Shown piece after piece: positions 35,103-47,839 of a stretch of DNA of 64,000 nt. Made by a program: the position numbers and the translations under genes. The notes below the pieces were generated by a model, which was given only the letters and a program-made list of their open reading frames with translations, was not told the DNA's origin and did no database searches. Source of the stretch: Flabesymbios commensalis (Eukaryota > Annelida > Polychaeta > Terebellida > Flabelligeridae); NCBI GenBank assembly GCA_964017125.1, contig OZ024915.1, forward strand, positions 20,778,553 to 20,842,552. Reading direction: 5' to 3'. Within the stretch, counting starts at the first letter, position 1, and each line of letters opens with the position of its first letter.

Positions 35103-35999
35103 AAACAGTATATAACAATGCAAAAAAGTCTTTCTGACAAGGACACTCTGATTTTAAAAATAAGGATTTATTGGCATATATTCTAAGTATGCCCCCTATA
35201 TAATATACGCGTTGTTTAATAATCTGAAAATAAAATTATTACGATCTGAGAATACGTAAATATATCAACTGGGGTTGCTCAGCAAGATTTCGAAGATCTT
35301 AAAGATGAAAATAAAGAATTTTATCTCATTCATTTTTTGCATGTGCATTACATTTAATGAACTCTGTATTAAAAAAAACCTTTTTTTTGTATTGTAAATG
35401 GATTAAATGTGTAAAACCATTTAATTATATACTACACATGCCTATGATGGACGTGCCTAATGGTTACAGCGTGGCTCTTTGCTATTATTGCTGCCTCTCA
35501 TGTCTATTGAATCACCGGTTGTGCAGGTTTTCAGAAGTAAATATTTTGAATCAGCGAATCGAAACGATTGATGTAATATACACTAACAGTTCTGTGGAGA
35601 TTTTGTTTCCACAACTCTTTTCATTATTATTATTATGGGCTGTCAAAGTAATTTAAACTATCGATAAAGACCTTTCATAACTCAAAAATTGTGTTTATTA
35701 GTAGTCTTGTTGTTATTATACATGAGTTGCAGCTAATTAACATTCGAACACATCAAGCTATTGGAAAATGAAGATGAACAAATTATATGAAATCATTATT
35801 TTTAAAATGTTTGATATTTTTCATTAATAAACATTACACTTCACGCATGCTGGAAGCTTCTTAAATTAAGAACACTTATATATTTTTTCTGAAATGTACA
35901 CTTTCTCTATAATTTTTGAAATTAGGCCCATCCACCAAGATCATTATCGCCGATATACATACATATGCATATATCAATACATGTAGTAAACGACGTGTT
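35103..35999. other. Intergenic, nothing coding seen
   Basis: AT-rich. The 99-codon frame at 35,357-35,656 has no recognisable domain and ordinary AT-rich composition; I do not call it. Confidence 0.5.
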
Positions 36000-36372
36000 T
36001 AAAGGGACACAATCAGGCTAAAATCATCCAAAAATAAGTATTTTTATTTTGGATTTTTAATGTGGCCACAAGATGTGAGCATGTCCATAGACTATAGAAA
36101 TACAAAAGACTTTTTTTAATTTTGTGTTGCGCATTTATCAGTTAAGCGAGAAATAAGGACGGAAATTAATTTAGGACATGTATGTCAAAAATAAGAAACA
36201 CGGGAATAACTGATAAATGGGGCTAATTTCGCACACTTGCTACGTTGCCAAAGCAATTCGAAATTTAAAAGACTTCCGCAATTCTAGTTTATGGACATGT
36301 TCACATATTATGGCCGCATTAAGAAGCCAAAATTAAAATACAGATTTTTGGATAATTTTAGCCTAATTGTGT
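36000..36372. mobile_element. Foldback MITE, family D
   Basis: Starts AAAGGGACACAATCAGGCTA, ends TTTTAGCCTAATTGTGTCGC. A diverged copy with the same arm layout as 5702-6074. Confidence 0.8.
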
Positions 36373-36770
36373 CGCTTCAAATTATTACGTCGTTCAATGC
36401 CTTAGACTATAAGGACATAAGGCTAACATTTAGATTATTTTCACTAATGTGACGACTTATGAATGAAAAAACAGTTTACAGATTTCATCGACCCGACAAC
36501 ATCACAGAACGCGCAATATAAACATAAATAGTATAATTAATTGTTCTCAATAATGTTGTTTAATCGGTATTTTCAATATCCATAGAAGCATTATAAAACA
36601 TATTTACACCTTAGCTGATCCGAATAAACTTAGTCGCCAATTCAGGCTCACCTACATTTCATTAACTCTTCCATTAACTCTTCGCCCTGATAAAACTACC
36701 CCCAGAAACCGATTTCTTTTTTAAGGAGGACCCCTGAGGTAGCTCCTGGGCACAGTATAGGTTATAGCCA

Positions 36771-36845
36771 TGCGCATGCGCACATCGCACAAATTGAAAA
36801 TGCAGGAGAACATGGCGTCCTTGTCACTGATCATTCTGGTTGGTG
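36771..36845 (+). promoter_or_regulatory. Possible TATA-less promoter and first coding exon
   Basis: TGCGCATGCGCA (36,771-36,782) is a perfect match to the NRF-1 (alpha-Pal) site. Thirty bases downstream, ATGGCGTCC at 36,812 in good initiation context starts a short frame (MASLSLIILVG) that could splice at GGTGATTT (about 36,842). NRF-1 sites mark many housekeeping promoters in animals. No downstream exon is identified, so a chance match or mobile-element origin is possible. Confidence 0.3.
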
Positions 36846-37009
36846 ATTTTCAACAGATGTGGATTTCGTATAAATGCGAGTTTGGTAAAGGAAGGTAGTT
36901 TTCGCCTGAATGCGGAATTGGTAAAGGAAGAGTTAAAGTCGAAGCTTCAGTGGGCGGAAACCGCCACCTTCTTTTTTGTGTTTCACATTTATATTTTAGT
37001 AAGATTATA

Positions 37010-37255
37010 TTAAATCTTTTAGTGCGAGGACCGTCTTTAGACTTCAGAATCCGACGCCTCTAGACGTCAGATTCTTACGTCTGAAGACGGTCCCCGCACT
37101 GGAAGAATTAAAATAATATAATGGCCGTAGACCCATAACATAGGTATTCAAATGAAGCAGAAAGAGCTACCTAAGACATTTATGATGTTTTAAAATTGAA
37201 AAAACCCTTTGGTCTTCATGGCTTACACAAAAATATTTCAGCGCTGTAAGGGTTG
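37010..37255 (-). mobile_element. MITE, family A
   Basis: GCGAGGACCGTCTTTAGAC, TCTAGACGTCAGATTC, GACGGTCCCCGC, then the ATTCAAATGAAGCAGAAAG block and CAGCGCTGTAAGGGTT at the far end. Confidence 0.75.
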
Positions 37256-37489
37256 ATCATAGACATATAGATAACTTACCTTTTGTTGTATTTCTTGGCC
37301 CGATCAAGCTGTAGTCGGGCTTACTGTGTTCAAGTCAGACGAAACAAACGGCTAAATGATGTTCCACACGCGGTCAGATAATATGTTAATACATGTGTCT
37401 ATCCTGATTCAGGGAAAGGTATATCCTCAAGAGGCTCACTCCTCCTTTGGTCAAAAGATTCATAGAGTATAGCCACAGCCCCCACGGGT

Positions 37490-37670
37490 TCAAAGATCAT
37501 ATTCTACGCCCGGTCAATGACCAAGTGGCTCAGCCTGTCACATGACGAGATCGGCCAATCACCGCCGTCATTCAGCTGTTATTTAAATCAGGGGGCGGGT
37601 TACCTCTCTTTGGCCGCACCACGTCACCGAGCACACAAGGACGTCGGGATCCCCCCCCCCCCCCCCGTGA
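37490..37670 (+). promoter_or_regulatory. GC-rich promoter-like island
   Basis: Within AT-rich DNA, a stretch with CGGCCAATCACCG (CCAAT box), then TTATTTAAATC (TATA-like) about 25 bases later, a GGGGGCGGG box and CACGTCACC (CRE-like), ending in a run of 16 C (37,652-37,667). The order and spacing resemble a core promoter on the plus strand. No first exon is recognised. Confidence 0.25.
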
Positions 37671-37789
37671 ATTAACAGGGATTGGGTGGTGCCATATAAT
37701 CCTTATTCTGGGCAGAGCTGTGTCCAGTTTATTAGTGTCCCTTTGATATTACAGCTGTTTGTAATTAACACTCTTTAGACTATATGTTA

Positions 37790-39340
37790 CAGGGGTGTAG
37801 CCAGGGGGGGTTCGAGGGGTTCGGACGAACCCCCCTTTTTGGGCCCACTGACATTGCTGACAGGTATGTAACCATTATTCTATGCATTTGCGTTTTCTGA
37901 TTTCACAAGCAATATATCATCCGAAATTTGACATGTCTAGTAAGTTGCTGGGCCTAATTATGACGTCCTCCATAAGACCTATAAGCAAAACAGTCTAATT
38001 TTATTTAGTTAACTGTTTCAATTTCGAAATTTCACTATTAGCGACCATTTGACACGTAGTAGTAGTAGTAAATTGCTAGCCTCTCCGAAGCCGTGGATTG
38101 CTGTACTAGTTTTTCCCGAAAAAATCGACGTTTTTCAAGATTGCGGTGACTGAGAGCAATTTCAAAATCTCCCATAACGTTTTAATGACTGCGGAAAATG
38201 AGCTGATCATGCGATCGTGAAGATGAAATGCTGCTGATTATAATAAACATATTACGACGATCCAACGAAATGTCCCACGATTTTGTATAGACACAATCTG
38301 TGTCTGAAGCCTTCAGTTTAAATTCTGTTTAAGCCACACGTGTCGGGGCTATAGGCCTAAATACTAGTAAATTGCTAAATATTACGCCTCCCCCCCCCCC
38401 ATAAACCCATCAATTTAATTTAGTTTTAATTTTGAAATGTCAATATCATGTAAAACGTAAACCCTACTACATTGCTTTTAATGCGATATAGGCTAACCTT
38501 TTCAACTTTCAAAATACTCATTCAAATTTCAAGAAATTTTCAGGGTTGTTGTGACTTGCAAAGTGTGATTACACAATGCGTTGAGAATATACATGCGAAA
38601 TCAGTGAAAAACACGCAAAACACGTCTAACACACTAGGTTCCTTATCAGTGTGTATATACCTGTTCATTAAATAGGCACTTGCTCCAGTTCTAGTCCAGT
38701 CAATAGGCCTACAGCCCTGCGGTCTAAAATGGCCCAAAGTAGAATAAAAACAATTGCAACAGAACATTTTTTGCAATATATTCAGAAAAAAATTGTGAGT
38801 TTTAAAAAAATCTACAAAAAATAAGTGAAAACGAACAGAAATTGTCTGGGTTTTTATAATGATAATTTCAAATTACATCCTCTGACCAGTTAACTGCAAA
38901 ATGACATTATTATGCAAACCCACAATTATGTAAATTTTAGAATGGCATCTTAGAGATAAAACCCATTGGAATCTGAACTCCACTTAATCACGAATGCACT
39001 TTATGAGATAGTTATTGTTTTATCTTTGAATAATATTAAGCACTTATTTCAAAACAATTCACTGGTCAGCACGAAAGTTAACACGATCACCACTATTTAA
39101 GCAGCCCTTGTCAGAGGCAGGCTGATTACTATATTTTACACGATTCGCCATATTTAAACGTCAATAAAAATACAATTCTAAAAAAGTGTGATTTTCGGTG
39201 GTACATGTAGTTAACCAATAAATTGAGCACCAGATGACCCCAGAATGCACCATTAAAGACATAATATTTCAAAATTTCCTGGGGGGGGGGGGCATGCCCC
39301 CAGACCCCCCTAAATAGCCGCCCCTTCGGGCCGGTTAGCC
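37790..39340. mobile_element. Repeat debris with GGGGGCATGCCCCCAGACC-type ends
   Basis: 37,790-37,860 (GGTGTAGCCAGGGGGGTTCG) and 39,280-39,330 (GGGGGGCATGCCCCCAGACC) carry G/C-run motifs that I have repeatedly met next to dispersed DNA transposons in animal genomes. The sequence between contains no recognisable transposase. Superfamily not determined. Confidence 0.35.
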
Positions 39341-39590
39341 TCTTTGTTTTAAAAGTTATGGTTTTGACCATTATTGCGGCGGCCATCTTGGAAATATGAA
39401 AATTAGGTGCATTCCACCCCCAGAAAACTTGGGGAGCTTTCTCAATAGCTTAAAAAGGTTATGTTTTTGGTCCAAAAGTTATAGTTTTGACCTTTATTGT
39501 GGCGGCCATCTTGGAAATATGAAAATTAGGTGCATTCCACCCCCAGAAAACTTGGGGAGCTTTCTCAATAGCTTAAAAAGGTTAGGTTGA
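39340..39590 (+). repeat. 123-bp tandem duplication, almost perfect
   Basis: The block from GGCGGCCATCTTGGAAATAT (39,378) recurs at 39,501, followed by AGGTGCATTCCACCCCCAG and GGGGAGCTTTCTCAATAGC in both. A partial third unit precedes (from about 39,345). Very recent, since copies barely differ. Confidence 0.9.
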
Positions 39591-39699
39591 GCATTCTTGC
39601 CAATTTTCTGTGGTTTTAAAATATTTCTAGATATGTTGGGTTTTCCATACCATCCCGAATACATATTTATTTGCATAATTTACTTTTTTAAATCCTTTA

Positions 39700-40780
39700 T
39701 TCAATTTATGTATGTTGAAGGCAGGTATCATAACAGCTGTCGTACCGATATCGACTTATTTCGTAACAAAAGGCCAAAGTCGAGGGATCTGCCACAAACA
39801 TGCCCGAAAAAAAATTTGAACAGATTTCCTGATTCAAAATGAGGAGTGTCAGTGTTCCATGAATGAGCTTGCAGACATTATGAATGATGATCTCCCTGAC
39901 AGGATTGAAGGTTATTTTTGGAAATAAAAACTTGCGTGCAATAAATAATTTACTTCAAGAACTGTTCTATATAAACATGTGATAAATTTGAAATTTTCAG
40001 CGCGCCGCCGAGCTGGGTTGAAATAAATAAGTTATCCGCGACAAAAACTCCAGCCCCTGGAAGTTGACTGGTGCCCCCCTTACTACATTAATATATATGA
40101 GCTAAATTGAAAGCACACTTCACTACGTCCATTCTTGTAACTCATCTGCTAGAAAGAAATAACATTGTAATATTCAGTGATGCCTTCAGCGGCATTCTAA
40201 GTGGTACAAGGATATACTTCACAGCAACAATTCCGAAAAAGATGCATTACAGTTGCTGCTTCCAGGCTTGTGTCTGCAGACACCAGAGAGATGGTCAACA
40301 GTTGTGATATGTACCCTCCCCCTTCATCCTTCAGCCCAATGGAAAAGAACACCGTTCCAAAAAATCTGACGACACTAATCACTGATATTTTGAAACAAAA
40401 TCTCCAAGCAAACTGACAAAAATGCATGGCGATAGTGCAGCTGATACTATCTGCAGCTCATCATTTCTTCTTGCTCTTGGTGTTTATCTGTACAGAAGAT
40501 ATGATTTGCAAATACTGATTTACATGCTGCGCACGTATGGGCTGTGTGGCTCGTGTGATGAAGCAAGGTGCTATCTGAAAGCTTCTTTTCTCAATGTTGA
40601 AAAGGTCATTTCAAGACAACGAGGAAGCATTTGTTCAGTTTGTATACGACAATGCAGATTGGAATAAACGTATTTTCATTGGATGCAAGCATAGCATGGG
40701 AGCATAAAGTTCATTACTCTAACAAGACATCATCATCTCATGTTCTAAACCCTCTGAGACGCGAGCATATCACATAACTG
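39700..40780 (+). pseudogene. Decayed member of an unnamed multi-copy invertebrate gene family
   Basis: Peptide blocks spread over several frames resemble, from memory, a large uncharacterised protein family multiplied in invertebrate genomes: YVEGRYHNSCRTDIDLF (39,715), LALGVYLYRRYDLQ with YGLCGSCDEARCYL (about 40,450-40,580) and FVQFVYDNADWN followed by HSMG (about 40,630-40,700). The order suits that family. The copy is not a working gene. Copy number and company suggest a transposable origin, which I cannot prove. A second fragment of the same kind of protein is at the right edge of the window. Confidence 0.45.
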
Positions 40781-43324
40781 CAACGGGTGTGAAGTGGAAG
40801 CAGTGTATAGTTGTGTACAGTATAGCGATAGTTGTTTTCAGCGCTCGATTCGAATTGATAAGTCGTGGAAAATGGATCATTTTCTCACTGAAACCAAATC
40901 AGCCTCTCCAAATAAATTAGTGCATCAGATGGTCATCTTAGCTACCCTCATGCAAACTTAGGGCATGTAACTCTGGCCGAGGTCATCAAACACTCGCGCC
41001 CTGTTTTGGTGGTCGTCATAAAACAAACTTCTGGATCAGTGAAACAAACTTTGAGAATACGATCATAGTTAAACAGAACAATAAAACATATACTTATTTT
41101 TGATTGATGGATTGATTGATACTTGCTTGGGGATATGACTTTAAACGAATAAATAAATTACAAAGAAAGCTATTCTGAAGAGGCGTGACTACAAATTATC
41201 TAAATACTTTTATCACAGATACTGAAGATACCGAATCTTATTTAGAGAAGTATTCTAAATCTTCTTATTTCGATCGTGAAAAACTGGTTTCTCTTTTCAG
41301 TAAAAACAAATAATCATTCTCAGTTTTAAGTATAAAAATCCAATATCTAAATGGTGAAATAGACCAATTAAGAATAATGCTAAATGACCTCAATCAAATT
41401 GGTCTTTATTTTGGTGTAATATGTCTACAAGAAAGTTGGCTCTCAGATGATGCAGACACCACTTTGCTAAAATTAGATGGTTACGAATTGATATCACAAG
41501 GTAAAACATGTTCCGCTCACGGAGGTCTTCTAATTTACCTGAAGCAAGAATATAACTAAACAAAAACTTCCACTATAGGCCTATTCACATTCAGACATCT
41601 TGGAGGGACAGTTTGTGGAAATTCATGGACATAACTTGAAAGGAAAAATACATCTAGGGAATATTTACCGCTTACCCAGAGATTTAAATAAAAACTATGC
41701 AAATTGTATGTATGACCTTGAGCCAATACTGAACACCTTAAATGGCAAAGGAGCGACTTAATTATAACCGGTGATTTTAACATTAATTTACTTAAAATAA
41801 CTGACAAGAAAACGCATAGCGATTTCTTCGATTTCATAACATCTCATCCACTTATTCCGAACATAACTTCACCAACGGGTCTCTCACAACACACAGCTAC
41901 ATTAATCAGGTACGGGTCCAGTCGTTTATTCACGGTCGCCGCGGCGCACTTCCGGCGAGTGCTTATAAACACCCGTGCGTTTTTTAAATGGGCGGGCAAT
42001 ATATATATAATAATCAATATATATATAAGCAGATAATAATCTACAGTTTTGTTGTTTTTATAAGGTTCATTATTGTATAACTCACCTAGGAAGCAAGATC
42101 AATATCCGAAATCTGCAAGTTTAGCTCTTGTTTTGTGCGCTAAATCGTGTGTACAAAAAAAGCCACATAGAAAATACAAATTACGTATACAATTTGACCA
42201 TCACTATATCCATCACCTCATGGTATTAGCAGAGTGTACCCTCAACGTATACATTTTAGCAATGACACTTTAAGGAGGTGGGGGTCAGTGGTCAGAAAAT
42301 CTATTTTTGGCGATTTTTACCAATTAAAGCATCGTAGGCCTATTTCACAGATTCTGCTTCTCAAGTTCATTACTAAGTAGTGATGTGTTGTGTCAATTGA
42401 TACATTATACCAAATCTGGTATAATTAATTATTTGATATTGGATATATTGGATTTGCAAATTGAAATAACGTCTTTATTTTTACTCAGAAACAACGTATT
42501 ACTCACAACGTCAGAATTACATTTAAATGACAACATTGAAAAATAGTTATAGTTGTGATGTTGAATAGACATCTTGTTTACAGCGTTGAAACAGCGTGGA
42601 ACAAACGTTTGTATGACAACATTGGAATGATGTTTTGACAAAAATATTGCAACAGCGCTCTGATGATAATGTTGTAAATAAGCTTTGGTGAAAACATTAT
42701 AAAAATGTTCAGCTTGAAGCATTAAAACAACGTTCCTAAAATGTTAGATTTTAACGTTATTTCAACGCTGAAATTCGACGTTAAAACAACGTTGAAATTT
42801 GATGATATAATATGTATTTTTTATAAGAAATTATATAAAATATATATTTATTAATTATTACTCTTCATATATATAGATATATACTTATGTAGAGCTCATT
42901 GCCATACAATTCCAAAATATATATAATATATTATTATATATGACATTATATAATATAATGATATATATATATATATATAGTAAATGAATAATAATTTTAT
43001 AATGATATTATATTATTAATAACTTTTGATTTTTTAACATAATGTGTTATTATATATATCTATATAATATAAAATATGTATATATATATATATATATATA
43101 TATTTAATATGTTTACAACTTTGAATGAATGCCACCATGAACACAACGTTGTTGCGACGTTGAATGAACGTCAATCAAATGACGTTGATTCAACAACGTC
43201 GTGTGCCTGGCGGGATGCCTGAAAAAATACATGTTTCAATGGTTATTTTACAACCACAATGCAAATGACGTAACATCAACGTTTTTTAAACGTTTTCCAA
43301 CTATGATTTAAAATTTTATTGTAA

Positions 43325-43970
43325 CACGAAATAGATGTTTTTTCAGTGACTATTGACACAAAGTCAACGTTTTTTAAACGTCTATTTTCTAACTATAGTT
43401 TATTTTTTTAAAGTGACAACAAATAGATATTGTTTCAATAGTCGTTTTAAAGCCGACAGCACAATGTTTGCAAGTAACACCAAACTAACGTTATATGAAC
43501 GTCTATTTTCAAACCATAATTTAAATCTCAAAGTGATACCAAATATATACGTTGTTTCAATAGATATGTTAAAACCACAAGGAAAAGTTTGCAAGTGACA
43601 CAAAACCAACGTTTTATAAACGTCAATTTAAAACCAATATCACAATGTTTGCAAATGTCATCAAATCAACATTCTATAAACGTCTAGTTTCAAACCACAA
43701 TTTAAAGTTCCAAAGTGACAGCAAATAGACGTTGTTTCAATAGATATGTTAAAAGCTCAATGAAATGTTTGCAAGTGACACAAAACAAACGTTCTATAAA
43801 CGTCTATTTTGAAACCATTAAATAACGTCTTAAAATGACAGATCAAATATATTCATGCCTGAAAAAGACGTTCGTCACTTGGGTCTTCAGCTGAATATAC
43901 AGCATTAACAATAAATCTCAAAGTATTTAACAAAATACTAATGCATAGTTGTTTGGATGCTAAGGAATTG
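43325..43970 (+). repeat. Long direct repeat, copy 1
   Basis: Nearly identical to 44,767-45,437; the main difference is a gap of about 30 bases near 43,356. Ends beside CAGACAGACAGACAGATA. The small frames on both strands repeat in copy 2 and are not genes. Confidence 0.9.
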
Positions 43971-44566
43971 TATACAGACAGACAGACAGATATTTTATTG
44001 ACAGAAATAAAAGTCATTACAGACTTATTTGTCATAGTAATAAGAGAGATATATGTACATGTATATACAAGAATGTTAGTTTGTTAAAATCATATGAGTC
44101 AATATACATAGTATGATAAACAACTAAAATCATGTTAGGTGGCATTGCCATAATAAAAACTGGGTATTTCGGTGATACAAATGACTACTTCTTAAAATAA
44201 AATTAAAAGGCATAGCCAAGATAACATGGGGGTCTATCATTTTGCTTCCCGCACCAAAACCAGAGATAAAATAGCTACTATGTTTAATATACTAATTATA
44301 TATAGTAGCAAAAAAGACACTCTGGAAAGCGTAGAAACCAAAAATATATACAGGTGCATAATTATGCTACAGTAACTGGAGTATGAAATAAGACAATGGT
44401 AAAAATTATATGGTATTTAAAAAATATATATATGTATATATAATATAACACAGTACAATTAATGTGGCAATCCGCGAGACAGGTAGCTCCGAGCCATGTG
44501 ACCATGCAAGCACAGTCGCTATGAACTCGGAGATTCCCTGATAATGACTAGTGGTGTAAACTTAAC

Positions 44567-44766
44567 NNNNNNNNNNNNNNNNNNNNNNNNNNNNNNNNNN
44601 NNNNNNNNNNNNNNNNNNNNNNNNNNNNNNNNNNNNNNNNNNNNNNNNNNNNNNNNNNNNNNNNNNNNNNNNNNNNNNNNNNNNNNNNNNNNNNNNNNNN
44701 NNNNNNNNNNNNNNNNNNNNNNNNNNNNNNNNNNNNNNNNNNNNNNNNNNNNNNNNNNNNNNNNNN
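44567..44766. other. Assembly gap, 200 N
   Basis: Exactly 200 unknown bases, a placeholder size. Frames made of X residues here are meaningless. Confidence 1.
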
Positions 44767-45437
44767 CACGAAATAGATGTTTTTTCAGTGACTATTATAA
44801 AACCACAATGCAATGTTTGCACTTGACACAAAGTCAACGTTTTTTTAAACGTCTATTTTCTAACTATAGTTTATTTTTTAAAAGTATAACAAATAGATAT
44901 TGTTTCAATAGTCGTTTTAAAGCCAACAGCACAATGTTTGCAAGTAACACCAAACTAACGTTATATGAACGTCTATTTTCAAACCATAAGTTAAATCTCA
45001 AAGTGATACCAAATATATACGTTGTTTCAATAGATATGTTAAAACCACAAGGAAAAGTTTGCAAGTGACACAAAACCAACGTTTTATAAACGTCAATTTA
45101 AAACCAATATCACAATGTTTGCAAATGTCACCAAATCAACATTCTATAAACGTCTAGTTTCAAACCACAATTTAAAGTTCCAAAGTGACAGCAAATAGAC
45201 GTTGTTTCAATAGATATGTTAAAAGCTCAATGAAATGTTTGCAAGTGACACAAAACAAACGTTCTATAAACGTCTATTTTAAAACCATTAATTAACGTCT
45301 TAAAATGACAGATCAAATATATTCAAGCCTGAAAAAGACGTCCGTCACTTGAGTCTTCAGCTGAATATACAGCATTAACAATAAATCTCAAAGTATTTAA
45401 CAAAATACTAATGCATAGTTGTTTGGATACTAAGAAA
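44767..45437 (+). repeat. Long direct repeat, copy 2
   Basis: Starts at the first base after the gap and runs into LINE part 2. Its match with copy 1 across a gap makes an assembly artefact (unmerged haplotype or collapsed tandem) a serious possibility. Confidence 0.9.
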
Positions 45438-47741
45438 TCGTATAATTACTGTGAGCAATTTCAGAAATACAAACTTGACATAAAAAAAGACATGGGAAAC
45501 TATCAAACAAATACTGAACAAAGATCAAGGATCTCAAATATTCCCACCTTTTCTCCATTTGAAAGAAAAACTATTCAAGAATGAAAAAGATATTGCTGAC
45601 GCATTTAATCAGTACTTCACCAACATTGACCCTAACCTTGCCGCTAAAATAAAAGAACGTGAAAATATATCATAATAGTCCTATCTAAATCGTAACAACG
45701 ATCAAGTTTTTCACTTTGAAACTTGTGACTGAAACAACTGTAGCTAAATTAATATCTGTTCTAAAACCAAAAAGCAGCAGTGGTTACGATGGCATATCTA
45801 CTAAACTGCTTAAAGAAATTTTCCCCCCGAAATAATCAAGCCATTAACTCTTATTATAAATTAATGCATAAACACTGCATCTTCCCTGAGAACATGAAAA
45901 CGGCGAAAGTAATTCCACTGCACAAAAAAGACGAATTGAACAATATAGAAATTACAGGCCAATATCATTGTTACCATCATTATCTAAGATTCTTGAAAAA
46001 ATTATATTTAATCAACTTAACCACTATCTTAACTCGAACAACATATTTTGCAGAAACCAGTAGGGGAGGACGGGGAGAACTGGGACAAGGGAGAACTGGG
46101 ACACCCCTGATAATGTCCGTTGTTTTCAGCCAATCAGCTTCTAGGAAACATTTTTCTGTGGCCCTTAGTTGCCTTTACCACATATCTCTCCAGACTCAAT
46201 TTGCAGCAGACAACTTTGTTAGTACAGTGACAAAACTAAAATTTTGTGTATAAAAACTTTTTTTTCTGCCTTTTTGTAAATGTGTAAAGCAAGTTGAATA
46301 TGTACAGTACCATACAATCCTGCTTCACAAATTGCATTACTTTGGTATTAGAGATATTGAGTTAAAACTATTAAGAGATTATTTGTCAAACAGGAAGCAG
46401 TTTGTTCAAATTAGAAAAACAGCATCCAATTTCAGGAACATACAAACAGTGTCTAAAGGATCAATCCTAGGACCGCTGCTTTTTATTATATACATAAATG
46501 ATATAATTTCTGCAAGCACCTATTTTAAAATACTCATTTATGCAGATGACACAAAATTATCAAAGAATTAATTTACTCCAGATGAATTTAAATATATCCA
46601 CCAGCTGAATCAAGCAAAAAATCAGAAATATAACTGCATGGCTAAACGTTAACAAGATATCACTTAATGTAATATAATCTTGGAATAATGAACCTTTTTA
46701 AGCTATATGTGCCACCATACACATAGCGTACAATATACAATATGCAATATACTTAATATTGCCACATATTTACTATGGAATATCATTGTGGCGGCATAAT
46801 ACTGAGAGAATTTTCGAACTACAAAAAAAAAGCAGTGAGGATAATTACTTCGAGTAAGTATTTATCACATACAGAACCATTGTTCAGAACACTTAATCTA
46901 CTAAACTTAGATGACTTACATAAATTAAACCAATTCAAGTTTATTTACAGGCTACAAAACAACACTTAACCTATATATTTTAAATCTATATCAATGACGC
47001 ACTCTGTGACATACACCATCACAATACGGGGACTAAACACGTCCTTGTACTTCCCAAAGTGAAATACGAATTTGCCAAAAAGTCAACTCTATACACTATA
47101 CCGAAACTGAATAATAAAAGCCCTTCCATAATCATTGATAAAATTAAAACACACTGTTTCAACGGATTTTCTTTCTACGTTAAACGATACATGATTCGCA
47201 ATTACACTAGAACATGTTCCCTTTCAAACTGTTATGTGTGTCAACGAAATTAATCATTTCCAAGGTTCTTCACAAGTTTCTTAAAACAATCGTCAGAAAT
47301 TCTTTAGCAATTCTTCCGCAAATTCTTGTTTGATAATTTTCTCTCAGAAATTCTTCTCATGTTCTTCAGAAATGTATACATCTTTTTTTATTATTCTTTC
47401 TTTGTTTCTCCTGTTGTTACTTTGAAAACCCTTTCACTGCTATGGTTCACCTTTGTCCGCTGAATGTTACATGGCATTCCAATGACAAAGGGGGTACCTT
47501 GGTAGTGAGAGCTGAAATAACATTCAGATTGACAATATCCAATAATGGTTGATTATGGTCCACAACTATGATTTTTATTGCTCATAAAAAATATTTTAAA
47601 TATTAGCAGTATATAACTCTACATGCAAATTTAATGCATGTCTTTTTGTTTTATATACATTTATTTCAATTTACCGGTAAATTTAGTTGGTGGCCCCGTG
47701 ATAGCGATACTACATGTATCTTAAACATATTATGTTTTAAT

Positions 47742-47745
<4 letters not shown>

Positions 47746-47832
<87 letters not shown>
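47746..47832. repeat. TA microsatellite
   Basis: About 85 bases of TA with two short interruptions. Confidence 0.97.
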
Positions 47833-47833
<1 letters not shown>

Positions 47834-47839
47834 ACGTAT

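Larger units (their letters stand above)
41907..45436. mobile_element. AACGTT-rich insertion inside the LINE
   Basis: Begins with a GC-rich piece (GGTCGCCGCGGCGCACTTCC, 41,930-41,960), then AT-rich DNA in which ACGTTGAAAC, AACGTT and CAACGTCGTG recur in both orientations (42,480-43,220), then units of about 120 bp with AACGTTYTATAAACGTCTA and GACGTTGTTTCAATAGAT. Several TA-rich microsatellites (42,900-43,105) interrupt it. Best read as one or more internally repetitive non-autonomous transposons. No coding sequence. Confidence 0.6.
41170..47260 (+). mobile_element. CR1/Jockey-type LINE, split by a large insertion
   Basis: Part 1 (about 41,170-41,906) holds the apurinic endonuclease: frame 41,377-41,559 with VICLQESWLSDDAD and SAHGGLLIYLKQ, then in other frames ITGDFNINLL and DFFDFITSHPLIPNIT. 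Part 2 (about 45,437-47,260) holds the linker (ADAFNQYFTNI near 45,600), the reverse transcriptase with KGSILGPLLFIIYINDI and IYADDTKLS (46,440-46,571), and a C-terminal frame with KKAVRIITSSKYLSHTEPLF (46,820-46,890). The element carries several frameshifts and stops and is dead. Between the halves sit 3.5 kb of later insertions; a smaller insertion (about 46,062-46,325, with GGGGAGAACTGGGACAAGG) splits the reverse transcriptase again. Part 2 of the enzyme matches RT domains of the CR1 group best, but the clade call is tentative. Confidence 0.8.

Noticed and set aside
35357-35656. 99-codon plus-strand frame
   Set aside because: AT-rich, hydrophobic, no domain or splice context; length is within chance for this composition.
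44544-45068. Frames across the N gap
   Set aside because: They consist largely of unknown residues.
47634-47834. Frame ending in Tyr-Ile repeats
   Set aside because: Translation of a TA microsatellite.
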